Assembly: GCA_963737285.1 (NCBI GenBank)
Contig: CAVTRT010000003.1
Location: forward strand, 806,001 to 870,000
DNA from: Trebonia sp963737285
GTDB taxonomy: Bacteria > Actinomycetota > Actinomycetes > Streptosporangiales > Streptosporangiaceae
DNA length: 64,000 nucleotides
Direction of reading: 5' to 3'
Shown: positions 55,302-64,000 of the stretch, in pieces
Position numbering within the stretch: the first letter of the stretch is position 1
Layout of the letters: each line of letters begins with the position of its first letter
Position numbers and translations under genes: made by a program
The notes under the pieces: model-generated
What the model was told of the DNA's origin: nothing
Database searches by the model: none
The model's input: only the letters and a program-made list of their open reading frames with translations

Positions 55302-57017
55302 ATGGACGAGGTTGAGGGCGTGGCGGATGCCGCCATCAAGGAGGCGGCCCGGTTCGCGGGGGAGTGCGCGGTCATCCGGCGCGGGGTCGCGCTAGCGCGC
55401 TGGGCAGGCGAGGCTGCGAAGCCACTGACAAGTACGGGCGTGCTGCGCAAGCCTGACGTGGGCGCCGCCTGCGCGGCCATCGGCGTGCGGCCGCCGGCGC
55501 AGTTCCGGTCCGCTGGTGACCTCCCGGATCTGCACCGCGCGTGGACCCTTGCCCAGGACATCGGCCTGCTGGAGGCGAGCAAGGGCAGGGCGACGAGCGG
55601 CCCCGAACTGGAGAAGTGGCCGCCAGGCGACCCCGAACTGCTGGGACGCTGGCTCGACGGCCTGCGGGCCGTATGCGAGGCGATTTGCGGGAAGCCCGAT
55701 AAGAGCCTGGGCCTGCGCTTCCTCTTGCTGGCGCTGCTGGTGCACCTGCAGGAGCCGGAGGCGGCTCGCGGGCAGTTGTCCTTTCAGCGGGTTCTCCAGG
55801 TGGCGGACGGCATTCTCGGCGAGCGCGAGATGAGCGTGCTGCAGGTAGACCTGCTCGGCGGTGCCTACGCGCTTAGTCGTGGCTTTTCCTACGACAACAC
55901 GGGCGCGATGATCGACCTGCTTGCTGACTTCGGGGCGGTCACCCCGCCGGCCAGGAGCAGGCCGCCAGGCGTCACGCCACTGGGCCGGTGGCTGCAGGGC
56001 CAGCTGGCCGCAAAGTTGCCCAGGGCGGTCGCCCCGGACGCCCCGCCTGCCCGGGCGATCTGCGAGGCGGCGGAGGTCGCGCCCGATAACCGCTGGGGGG
56101 CCGTCCGGATCTGGCTGGCCCATCGCGCGCCGGCAACGGCCGTCCGCGAGATGCTGGAGGCGGCCGACCCGATGCCCGCGCGGCTACGCGAGGCCGCTGT
56201 CGACATGGCCCGGATGACTGGGGAAGAGGGGCTTCCCGGCTGGACCGCGGTGGCCAGGAACGGCGCCAGGTGGCCGAACGGCGCTCGGCACGCTCGTGCC
56301 GAGCTGCATGCCTGGAACAGGGGGCCGCGGCCCGGTCGCGCCGACCGGCAGTGGCTCCGCGTGGAGGCCGCTGCCGCCGCGCTCGGCAATCGTGGCGCTG
56401 ATGAGGCGCTGTGCCGTCTGTGGGAGTCCGCCGAGGATGACCAGCGCATCGACGGGCTGCTCGCGATGGCGTGCGGGAGTGGGCACCCTGAGGCGGAAGA
56501 CCTCATCGCCGCGGTGAGCGCGCTCGTCGCCTCGGGGGAGCCGCTCACCATCAGCCAGGGCGTGCAGCTGAGGGTCACGCTGAAGTACGTTCGGCCGCCT
56601 GCCTGGCGTAGCGTTCAGGTCCCCCTCACCGCCACCCTCGGTGACCTGCACCGAGTCATCCGGGTGCTGTTCGGCTGGGGGGGTGATCACTTGCATGACT
56701 TCACCGTGGCCGGCGCCCACTACAGCGACCCGTTCTACGACCTGGAAGAGGTCGGCGACGAGGACGAGGTCCGCGTCCGCGATGCGTTCCCGGCCGGTGC
56801 CCGCAAGCCCGTCGTGTACGAGTACGACTTCGGGGCGAGCTGGATCCATGAGATCAGCCGGGAGAAGGCGTTCTCGCTCAACCCAGACCAGGCCTACCCG
56901 GTCTGCGTGGCATTCAGCGGCGACTCGCCGGTCGAGTACCCGGACGAGGACGAGTCGGAGGAACCTGAGCCGTTCAGTTTGGCAGAGGTCAACGCCGCGC
57001 TGACCGCAAAGCAGTAG
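55302..57017 (+). CDS. Plasmid pRiA4b ORF-3 family protein with long N-terminal region
   Basis: The product has 571 residues. The C-terminal 160 or so residues are the PRiA4_ORF3 domain: QLRVTLKYVRPPAWRSVQVP, LTATLGDLHRVIRVLFGWGG, HLHDFTVAGAHYSD and YEYDFGASWIHEI. The N-terminal 400 residues are helical with no recognised domain. The ATG at 55302 is used because upstream in-frame codons look non-coding. The family is common in actinobacteria and on plasmids, but its function is unknown. The gene converges with the LAL regulator. Confidence 0.8.
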   Translation: MDEVEGVADAAIKEAARFAGECAVIRRGVALARWAGEAAKPLTSTGVLRKPDVGAACAAIGVRPPAQFRSAGDLPDLHRAWTLAQDIGLLEASKGRATSGPELEKWPPGDPELLGRWLDGLRAVCEAICGKPDKSLGLRFLLLALLVHLQEPEAARGQLSFQRVLQVADGILGEREMSVLQVDLLGGAYALSRGFSYDNTGAMIDLLADFGAVTPPARSRPPGVTPLGRWLQGQLAAKLPRAVAPDAPPARAICEAAEVAPDNRWGAVRIWLAHRAPATAVREMLEAADPMPARLREAAVDMARMTGEEGLPGWTAVARNGARWPNGARHARAELHAWNRGPRPGRADRQWLRVEAAAAALGNRGADEALCRLWESAEDDQRIDGLLAMACGSGHPEAEDLIAAVSALVASGEPLTISQGVQLRVTLKYVRPPAWRSVQVPLTATLGDLHRVIRVLFGWGGDHLHDFTVAGAHYSDPFYDLEEVGDEDEVRVRDAFPAGARKPVVYEYDFGASWIHEISREKAFSLNPDQAYPVCVAFSGDSPVEYPDEDESEEPEPFSLAEVNAALTAKQ

Positions 57018-57044
57018 TGCGCCGCCCGACGCGGGCTGTGCCGC

Positions 57045-59980
57045 CTACCGGCCGGTGCCGCGGAGGGCGTACTCGCGAGCGATCTCGGCGCGGGAGGCGA
57101 AGTTCAGCTTCTTCAGGATGTGCGAGACGTGGGTGCCGACCGTCCGGTGGGACGTGACCAGGCGCTGGGCGATCTCCGGGTTGGACAGGCCCTCCGCGAC
57201 GAAGGCCGCGATCTTCAGCTCGGCGTCGGTGAGCGAGTCCCACCCACTCTGCGCCCTCCGGTGCTTGGCGTGCGACCCAAGCCGCATCCCGTGCTCGCGG
57301 AACGCCGCCTGCAGTCGGTTGACATCCGCCGCCGCGCCGAGTGTCGAATAAGCATCCACCGCCCGGCCGAATGCATCGCGGGAGGCGGCGCGGTCATCGA
57401 TGGCCAGGAACTCCTCGGCCGCTGCCTCCAGCGCCTTAGCCATGAGGAGGGGGCGCGAGGCGTCGTTGTAGCGCTCGGCGGCGGCAACGAGTTTGGCGGC
57501 GTCATGCTCCACAAGCCCAGAGCAGTAGAGCGCGTTGGCTTGGCGGTACGGCGTTTCGGCCCCTTCGGCGAAATCGGCGGCCTGCTTCGCGAGATCTTGT
57601 GCGGTGTTGAGATTTCCAGCCTTGACTGCTAGTCGAACGGCGTCCGCCACAAGATCTTCGGCTTGCCCAACTTCTTCCGTGCTGCCATCGAACCATGCGG
57701 ACAATTCGATAAGCGCCGCAGATGGGTTCCCTGCCTGCTCGAGGTCGAGGCTCCGAGCGAGTGTCAAGGCCGGAATTAGCCGACTTCCGATACGCTTAGC
57801 GTATATGTCAGTGGCGGCAAGGTAACTACGTGCGGCGTCGGTCTGGCCTCGGTGGAAGCCTATGACAGCCGCTATACCCAATTCGTCGCATGCGGCGGCA
57901 GGTTCCTTTAGATCGTTGGGAACGAACCCGATCTCTACCAAGGCATCGTCCCATTGTCCAGTTCCGAAAAGCATCGCGCCAAGAACGCCGTGGGCTTGGG
58001 CGAGACGGAACGTGGTCCCGACTTGGTCGGCGAGTCGCCTTGCTTGGCGGGCCACTGCCAGTGCGTCTTCATATCGATCAAGGTTGCCAAATGCGGCAGC
58101 CTTGTTGATTTGAAGCAGCAATCGCAGGTCGGATAGTGTCGGATCCGCCTGTGTAACGGCAAGGGCCGGTCATATAGGGGGAGCGCATCCACCATGTGAC
58201 CTTGGACGGTGGCAACTAGGGCCATGTATAGCAGTGTCCACCCCATTGCCCACGTGTCGCCAGACTCGGTCGCTTCGGCGAGTCCATCTGCGGCGACCCG
58301 ATCGGCTGTGTCGGCATCACCAGAAAGGAAGTGAGCGCGAGCGATAGGAACTAGCAACCGCGCCCGATGTCGTGCAGTGAGTGCAGGCGACGTTAGTGCT
58401 TGGTTCAATGTCGCAAGGGATTCCTCGGTACGGCCGACGAATGTGCAACATTGCGCCACCGTCCAGTGCAGCTCTATAAGCAGATCAGGCTCAGGTGAGC
58501 TGATCTGCTCCAGGGCGCGAGTTGCTATCTGCTCGGCCGCGGTCCTATCGCCGATCCGATACAAGGCGTCAGCTAGTCGACTAGCTAGCCAGCCGTAGGC
58601 TGCGGCCCCGATAGGTGTATTGGCGACCGCTTGGGCGAGGAGTTCGGCTGCGACGCCTGGCGCCTGGCTAACGAGTAGGTCCGCAGCGTCAGCCAGCCAC
58701 TCCAGCATCCAGTCATCCAACTGTGCGACAGACGTCGCATCCAGTGATGCGGCACTCGTAGCAGGAGAACCCACCCCGCCGCCAGTGCCATCGGCGCTAT
58801 TCTCGCTCGATCCGCCAATAGCGCGGAGCAACTGCCGTGCTACCCGATCTACCGGGACACCTGCCGCAGCAAGCTTCCGTCCAGCATCGCGATGCAGAGC
58901 TGAGCGCATCGCGATCGGCATCTCGTCGTACAGCGCGGCATGGATAAGTGGGTGTCGGAATGTGAGATCGCTCCCAGATTCAGTCAAGACACCCACGGTC
59001 TGCGCCTCATCGATCGCCGGGACTAGATCGAGCACAGTCTTGCCTATTACGCTTGCCAGATCCATGATTGCGAACTGGACGCCGAGGAGGGCGGCCATCC
59101 GTAGCATCTCACGCACCGGCTTGGGCACGAAGCCCAGCCTGTCTGCGATCGCCGCAGATAGCGTCCGAGGGAGTGACGTTGGCGTGATTCCACTAGCCAG
59201 TTGCGCGGTTCCGGACTCCGTAATGGTGAGACTCCCGCTACGGGTAAGCGCGTCGACGATCTCTGTGACGTAGAAGGGATTGCCTGCCGCGCTGCCTGTA
59301 AGCCGAAGAAGGGACCCGTCGGGCTTGCCCCCCGCCAGTGCAGCAACTAGGTCCGCGACAGCGTCCTCGGTGAGAGCGAGTAGTTCGATCCGTGTGGCGT
59401 CGTTCTGCGCGCGGCGCAGTTTGAGCAGGTCGTCTCGCTGTGGAACCGGCCGCATGACGCCGACAAGGAGCAGGGCCACCTGTGGTGCCAGTCGGGCCAG
59501 CCGTCCCCAGAGCGTCACGCTGGCAGGATCGCCCCACTGCAGGTCGTCAATGACGAGGATCACCGGTCGTGTGGCGCATTCGTCCGCGACAAGCGCGAGA
59601 AGCTGCTCAGCGATGGCCGCCGTCACGTCGGTGCCACGATCGGTGGCCGCTTCGCCACGCAGCATCGCTGCGATGGCGTTACGCCGTGCGCTCGCACCGG
59701 GTGTACGGACCTGGAAGGCATCGAGGAATGGCAGCAGGGGAAGTTCCTGACCAAGTTCGTCGCCGGTACCCCAGAAGACCTGGGGCATCACTTCCAGAGC
59801 CTGTGGCGCGGTGGCCTTGTTTACTAGCACTCGCACCAGGGTGGACTTGCCGATTCCAGGTTCGCCCTCGATCAGCACGGCGTTGCCAGTTCCCCGGGCC
59901 AGATCGCGTAGCAGATCGGTCAGCCGGGATAGCTCGTTCTCGCGGCCGACGAGGGCGTCTGCCGGAGTGACGGGGGGCAT
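57045..59980 (-). CDS. LAL-family LuxR-type ATPase regulator, one frameshift
   Basis: The rebuilt protein has about 978 residues. Opening PADALVGRENELSRLTDLLR, Walker A GEPGIGKSTLV, Walker B VILVIDDLQWGDP, a TPR-rich centre, and a C-terminal LuxR HTH (SLTDAELKIAAFVAEGLSNP and EIAQRLVTSHRTVGTHVSHI). One G appears missing near 58166, where comparison with the paralogue at 44060-46678 shows the frame should read LYDR-ALAV. LAL regulators activate nearby genes on ATP and ligand binding. It is divergent from the small secreted peptide gene. Confidence 0.88.
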
Positions 59981-60356
59981 GCCACGAACTGTACCGGGCC
60001 GTCATACGCGGAGCAAGCGGAACGAACTAGGACACGGGTTCGGTTGCCGCCTATATTCGCTGGCTGCGACCCTGAAAGAAGCCTTCTGCATCTTGCGATG
60101 AAACATGCATGGCATTATTTGACGCATCCATCGGTAAATCCATCAATAAACCATGCAATGCCATTATCTAGGGCACTTTCTTGGCACGGTTGATTGACAA
60201 TCAGGGGTCTAGCCGAATTGTGATTGGCACCTTACATTAAGTGTTGTAAGAAAAAACCGCCGAGCGGTAACAACTCGATACGACAGCGCCGTCGTGTGGG
60301 CCGTCGAGTTTTGCCCGTCTAGGCTCCTGACCTGGGCTTTTGCCTTGGAGGATTCA
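59981..60356. other. AT-richer divergent promoter region
   Basis: This region separates the LAL regulator from the secreted peptide gene and is clearly more AT-rich than the flanks, mainly at 60095-60250. ATGGCATT (about 60109) and AATGCCAT (about 60154) form an inverted pair. No gene is present. Confidence 0.5.
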
Positions 60357-60515
60357 ATGCGCGCAAAGCGACTCATCACCCGAGCCATTCTAGCGGCTGT
60401 AGCTGTCGGCACCATCGCTGGTGGGGTGGCTGTGCCCCTCGTGACCGTTGCGGCCCCTGCAGCCGGGACGGCAGCTGTCCATGCTTCGCCCGACTACATC
60501 GTGTACGGCAGCTGA
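60357..60515 (+). CDS. 52-residue exported peptide precursor
   Basis: TTGGAGGA lies 5 bases before the ATG at 60357. The product is a clean signal peptide (MRAKRLITRAILAAVAVGTI, then GGVAVPLVTVAAPAAGTAAV) followed by only HASPDYIVYGS. After cleavage (for example after VHA) about nine residues would remain. This suits a secreted peptide signal or a very small exported factor. A hairpin follows the stop. It is divergent from a LAL regulator. Confidence 0.65.
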   Translation: MRAKRLITRAILAAVAVGTIAGGVAVPLVTVAAPAAGTAAVHASPDYIVYGS

Positions 60516-60535
60516 CGCCACATCACGCTCTTTCA

Positions 60536-60575
60536 AACGGCCCGGGTCGGTTTCCAGAATCGGCAGCGGGCCGTT
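60536..60575 (+). terminator. Stem-loop after the peptide gene
   Basis: AACGGCCCG at 60536-60544 pairs perfectly with CGGGCCGTT at 60567-60575 across a 22-base loop. It starts 20 bases after the peptide stop. There is no U-tract, so its role as a terminator is likely but unproven. Confidence 0.5.
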
Positions 60576-61113
60576 AGCGCGCCCGGTCAGTAAATGTCGC
60601 AAGTCCCGCTGCAAATTTCATTTTAGTGACACTCCGTTGGCCAATTACGGAAAGTAAACGTGCGCGAAACTCTGGCAATTCTCCGTTGCCGCAGTCCCTG
60701 GCGTGGTGCGGGTTCCCGGATGTTTGCAATCATCATCACAATCACCAGTGGTCTACCGCTGTCACATTGGTCACCAGCGGCTTCGCGGCCCGGTGGCCTA
60801 CTACCCGTGCCTGGTGCTGTTACCCGTCGCGCGCAGAGGGGAAGGCGGCATTACTACGCCAGCGGCCGCTAGGCAAGGGTGGCAATGGCCACTGCTGCAC
60901 CCCCTCGCGGTTGTGCGTGGGCGATGTCATGATGTGAGACGGAGCTAGGGGTGCGTTCTGCCAGCTAAATAGAGGGATACGCGGCGTTTGGCCTTGATCG
61001 CGGGGGGTGTGGGTGCGGTATATTTAGGCTTGCAGCAAATGTGGCCTTGCAAATTTCACAGGCGCACCAGCGGGCTCGTCGCGGTTCACTGGCGGTTCAG
61101 CAGGAGGAAGCTC
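60576..61113. other. Intergenic region with a repeated 11-bp motif
   Basis: TGCAAATTTCA occurs at 60610-60620 and again at 61048-61058, each with a GCAA half about 12-14 bases upstream. The second copy is 56 bases before the XRE regulator start. No gene is recognised between the two. Confidence 0.5.
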
Positions 61114-62004
61114 GTGGAAGACGATCCGACTAGCCCCACTGTGCGGCGTCGTCGGCTTGCCGCCGAGTTGCGCGCCCTCAGGGAGCAGCTGAATCGCAGC
61201 GGCGACACGGTCGCCGCGCAATTGAACTGGTCTCCGTCGAAAATTAGCAGGTATGAGCGAGCCAAGACGGGGCTGAAGCCGCGCGAGGTCGAGCGGCTGC
61301 TTGACTATTACAAGGTCAGGGGAGAGAAGCGGGCCGCGCTGCTGGCCCTGGCCGAGGACGCCCAGCAGAAGGGCTGGTGGGAGGAGTACGCCTCCAGCCT
61401 GCCCGAGGCGTACCAGGAGTACATCGGCCTGGAGCACGAGGCGTCGCAGATCTCCATCTGGCACGTCGACGTGGTGCCGGGGCTGCTGCAGACCGAGGGG
61501 TATGCCCGGCACATCATCACCTCCTATGGCCGGGTCGAGCCGGTCACCCCGTCGGCGATCGGGCGGCTGGTCCGGGTCCGGATGCGGCGCCAGCAGGTCC
61601 TGGACCGCGACGCGCTGCAGGTCTCCCTGGTGCTGGACGAGTCGATCCTGCGGCGGCGGATCGGCACGCCCGCGGTGATGTACGAGCAGCTGTCGCGCCT
61701 CGCGGTCGAGTCCAAGCGGGACAACGTCGACATCCGGATCCTGACGCTGGACGCGCAGCACACCGTGTTCGGCGAGTCGTTCGTGATCTTCGGCTTCGGG
61801 ACCGATGACGAGGCCTCCCTGCAGGACGTCGTCTCGACCGAGCAGCTGAAGTCCGGGTTCATCCTCGAGGGAGAGCGCGACACCTACCTGCACCGGCTCG
61901 CCTTCCACGCCCTGTCCGACTCGGCCATGTCTCGAGAGGACTCCCGCAAGCTGATCATGGAGACCGCCGAGGAACTGTGGGCCTCCGAAGGCCGCATCGA
62001 CTAG
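61114..62004 (+). CDS. XRE-family HTH regulator with DUF5753 domain
   Basis: The product has 296 residues. The GTG at 61114 is chosen because AGGAGGAAG lies 4 bases upstream. The XRE HTH is RRRRLAAELRALREQLNRSG with VAAQLNWSPSKISRYERAKT. The DUF5753 domain follows from about 100: SLPEAYQEYIGLEHEASQIS, VVPGLLQTEGYARHIITSYG, ESFVIFGFGTDDEASLQDVV and SDSAMSREDSRKLI. These are the Scr1-type regulators of actinobacteria, usually paired with DUF397 or RsbW-like genes. No DUF397 gene follows here. Confidence 0.9.
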   Translation: MEDDPTSPTVRRRRLAAELRALREQLNRSGDTVAAQLNWSPSKISRYERAKTGLKPREVERLLDYYKVRGEKRAALLALAEDAQQKGWWEEYASSLPEAYQEYIGLEHEASQISIWHVDVVPGLLQTEGYARHIITSYGRVEPVTPSAIGRLVRVRMRRQQVLDRDALQVSLVLDESILRRRIGTPAVMYEQLSRLAVESKRDNVDIRILTLDAQHTVFGESFVIFGFGTDDEASLQDVVSTEQLKSGFILEGERDTYLHRLAFHALSDSAMSREDSRKLIMETAEELWASEGRID

Positions 62005-62133
62005 CCCGGGGCCCGGCCGTGGTGCTGCCGCAATCGCCCCTGACTCGCCTAATGGCCTGCTTGCGCAGTTAGACCGCTGGCCGGCCTTCGGCCACTGCCG
62101 TCGCGGCACTCACTGAGCTCAGGAGCGCCGCCG

Positions 62134-62684
62134 TCACGACCAGTACGGCAGGGCCTGCTCCGCCCCGACGACGATGGCACTTCCGTCGAGCGTGGTGGGG
62201 GTGGTGTCGATGCCCATGCTGTGCCACTCGATGACGAACTCGAACGGGCCGGGCGGCGGGAGTGGCCAGAGCCAGAGCCGTCGATCGCTCTGGTAGAAGC
62301 AGTCGTCGTTGGAGGATCCGCCGCCGGCGTCAATGAGCATGGGTGGTTCCGGCCGGTCGGTGGGATGCGCCCAGCCGCGGAAGGCGTTGCCGACGGTCGT
62401 GGCCTTCGAGCCGTCAGGAAAGCGGACGCCGAACTTCAGGTCGGCCTCGGCCGGCGTGAGGTCTGGATCCCCTCCGGCGTAGCTTCCGAGCAGGCCTTTC
62501 CAGGCCGACTCATCCAGCGAGCCCGCCGAGCGGCCAGTTGCAGGGCAAGGGTGCAGCCTTCGGGAAAGGCGATGACGTGCTGCAGGGCGACGACCGCGTG
62601 GTCCGTCCTGACGACGAACTGCCGGATTGGTACTGGATGACCCAGGATGTCCGTGGGCGGTCCCTGCCAGGCAGCGGCGTTCAT
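62134..62684 (-). CDS. Hypothetical protein, frameshifted
   Basis: The N-terminal part reads MNAAAWQGPPTDILGHPVPI and RTDHAVVALQHVIAFPEGCT. One base is lost or gained near 62525 and the frame continues LDESAWKGLLGSYAGGDPDL, FGVRFPDGSKATTVGNAFRG and FEFVIEWHSMGIDTTPTTLD to the stop. The rebuilt length is about 183 residues. The acidic, Trp-rich sequence with 'WHSMGID' resembles small uncharacterised actinobacterial proteins, but no family is named. Confidence 0.65.
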
Positions 62685-62938
62685 GCTCCTCAGACTAGCC
62701 CGCAGCGGGGGTGTCGGTCGATCACTGCGGCGACTTCCCCGCGCACCCGGTCACGCTGGTATCCAGACCCTCGTGTTTCCCCAGGTCATCGAACTATGCG
62801 TCACGCTGAGTGCTAGCCTCATCCCCGATAGTGGTTCTTATGATCAAGGCGGGTCACCCGCGTCGTCCAGGTTCCGGGCACGTGGCTGCCGCCTGGTTGC
62901 TTCCTCCTTTGCCAACGGATGGAAAGGCCTCACGCGCA

Positions 62939-63591
62939 ATGACCGTGAACCGGAACCTGACCAGGACGTTGCTGGTACCTGCCATCGTGCTGGGGGCGCT
63001 GTGCGGTTCCTCGGCCGCGCTTGCCGCCACGGGTCGCCACGCAGCACCCACCGCCAAGAGGCCGGCCGCTAAGCAGCGGGTGCTGCGGCGAGGCATGAAC
63101 GTGGTGGGCTTCAACGCGGCCGTCGCCAAGGCCCACGGATACAAGATCGTCACCTACGCCAACGGTGACCAGCAGTCAGTCCCCATCGACCCCAAGTCCC
63201 GCCTGCCCAAGAGCCCGATCCTGCACCACGACTACGGACTGCACCCCGACGGGAACTCGGACTACAACAAGGTCGTGGGCAATTGCGGAACCTCCTGGAT
63301 CGCCGTCCTCCAGACCGGCGCCAGCCAGGTCCAGGTCGCCAGCGGCTTCACGGTTTCCTCCTCCCCGGCCATCGGCTACAGCTGGACCGTCTCGCTCAGC
63401 GACGCCAACGGCACCTCCCAGCAGAGCGAATCAGGAGAGCTCTTTTCCGGACGGCCTGGGCCCACACCTGGACCCGCCTTAACCAGCACATCTACACCTA
63501 TGATTACGTTCAGAGCGGCCTGGCGAACCTCGAGGACGGCACCATCTGCTTCGCCGGCCGGCCGGACGTCTCGATTAGGGGACTCGCCTGA
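62939..63591 (+). CDS. Secreted protein of unknown function, frameshifted
   Basis: The ATG at 62939 starts a signal peptide (TVNRNLTRTLLVPAIVLGAL, cleavage near ALA-ATG). The mature part contains KQRVLRRGMNVVGFNAAVAK, HHDYGLHPDGNSDYNKVVGN and SPAIGYSWTVSLSDANGTS. One base is lost or gained near 63435 and the frame continues FRTAWAHTWTRLNQHIYTYD to a stop at 63591. The rebuilt length is about 217 residues. Two Cys (VVGNCGTSW and GTICFAG) may form a disulfide. No family recognised. Confidence 0.65.
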
Positions 63592-64000
63592 CCCGTCTGG
63601 CACCCATGCCGCGTTTCGCAGCCTCAACCCGGGCGCGCGGGGCTACCAAGCCCACCGTTGCCATCGGCTGCGGACACTGGGCCTTGGCGGGCTCGGGGAC
63701 AATCCGCCTTGCGGCTCTGCGTGGCGTGGCCATATGAGTTCCAGTCCGTAAAATTCTGGCTCGCTGGCGCAGGTGCGTTGCAACGGTCCTGGTGCGGTGG
63801 CGCAGTCGCGCTGCAACGGTCCTGGCTCGCTGGCGCAGGTGCGCTGCAACGGTCCTGGTGCGGTGGCGCAGGTGCGCTGCAACGGTCCTGGCTCGCTGGC
63901 GCAGTCGTGCTGCAACGGTCCTGGCTCGCTGGCGCAGTCGCGCTCCTTTAGCTGTCTCGCCGGCGCGGCTGTGTCGGCATGGCTCCGGTTCTCTGGCGCC
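63592..64000. other. Window end: intergenic region with a minisatellite
   Basis: No gene is supported. The 33-bp minisatellite is listed separately. Frames on both strands stay open across it only because its period is divisible by three. Confidence 0.5.
63756..63946. repeat. 33-bp minisatellite, about 5.8 copies
   Basis: Copies begin at 63756, 63789, 63822, 63855, 63888 and 63921; the last is partial. Each opens CTGG(C/T), contains TGGCGCAG and ends TGCAACGGTC. Copies are of two alternating types, GCTCGCTGG and GTGCGGTGG, so duplication happened in larger blocks. The unit is 11 codons. Confidence 0.9.

Noticed and set aside
60626..60937. 103-codon frame between the peptide and XRE genes
   Set aside because: No ribosome site, no GC-biased third positions and no motif; likely chance.
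63643..63951. Open frames on both strands through the minisatellite
   Set aside because: A 33-bp period keeps frames open by chance; there is no ribosome site or conserved domain.

Overview
This is a high-GC actinomycete chromosome segment. Support comes from the strong GC bias at third codon positions, PadR, TetR, PucR and WYL regulators, LAL-type LuxR ATPases, an XRE/DUF5753 regulator, RsbW-like ATP-binding proteins, a DivIVA-linked Ser/Thr kinase, a YbdK-type carboxylate-amine ligase and many GTG or TTG starts. The gene content suits a soil actinomycete of the streptosporangial or catenulisporalean type. No rRNA or tRNA was recognised. The sequence alone does not fix a genus.

Layout. 0-5.3 kb: a PadR-type regulator, a membrane protein, signal peptidase I, a coupled secreted protein/lipoprotein pair on the minus strand and a 2OG-Fe(II) dioxygenase. 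5.3-9.1 kb: a decayed SDR gene and a small NRPS-like pair (stand-alone condensation protein plus a thioesterase fragment). 9.1-17.1 kb: a secreted BNR/Asp-box protein, peptidase E, an alpha/beta hydrolase with a divergent TetR regulator and a VOC protein, mixed with SNF2, transposase and acetyltransferase debris. 17.3-27.4 kb: a BP74-like lipoprotein, then a catabolic module of ACMSD-type amidohydrolase, PucR regulator, Liv-type ABC importer (binding protein, two permeases, two ATPases) and acyl-CoA ligase. 27.4-35 kb: a five-gene operon I cannot match to any named system. It encodes a membrane protein, a HExxH metalloprotease-like protein, a degenerate homologue of that protein, a 1081-residue TPR scaffold and a DUF2934 protein.

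35-44 kb: a VOC protein with a divergent WYL regulator, a flavin reductase, small hypotheticals, a GNAT protein, a kinase with two N-terminal DivIVA-like segments, a MOSC protein and a two-repeat CRISPR-like remnant. 44-53 kb: an RsbW-like ATPase, a LAL regulator lacking its DNA-binding end, a FOXRED2-like flavoprotein, a nitroreductase, a carboxylate-amine ligase, an AhpD-like protein and a TetR/SDR pair with tandem operators. 53-64 kb: a DUF5753 protein without HTH, a second RsbW-like ATPase coupled to a CxC mini-protein, a STAND NTPase fragment, a pRiA4b ORF-3 family protein, a full-length LAL regulator, a 52-residue secreted peptide, an XRE/DUF5753 regulator, two frameshifted hypotheticals and a 33-bp minisatellite.

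Two themes recur. About fourteen otherwise intact reading frames carry single-base frameshifts, which points to assembly errors, recent decay, or both. Several intergenic regions hold clear palindromic operators or repeats. The most unusual content is the 27.5-35 kb operon, the DivIVA-kinase fusion and the crossing inverted repeats near 42.05 kb.
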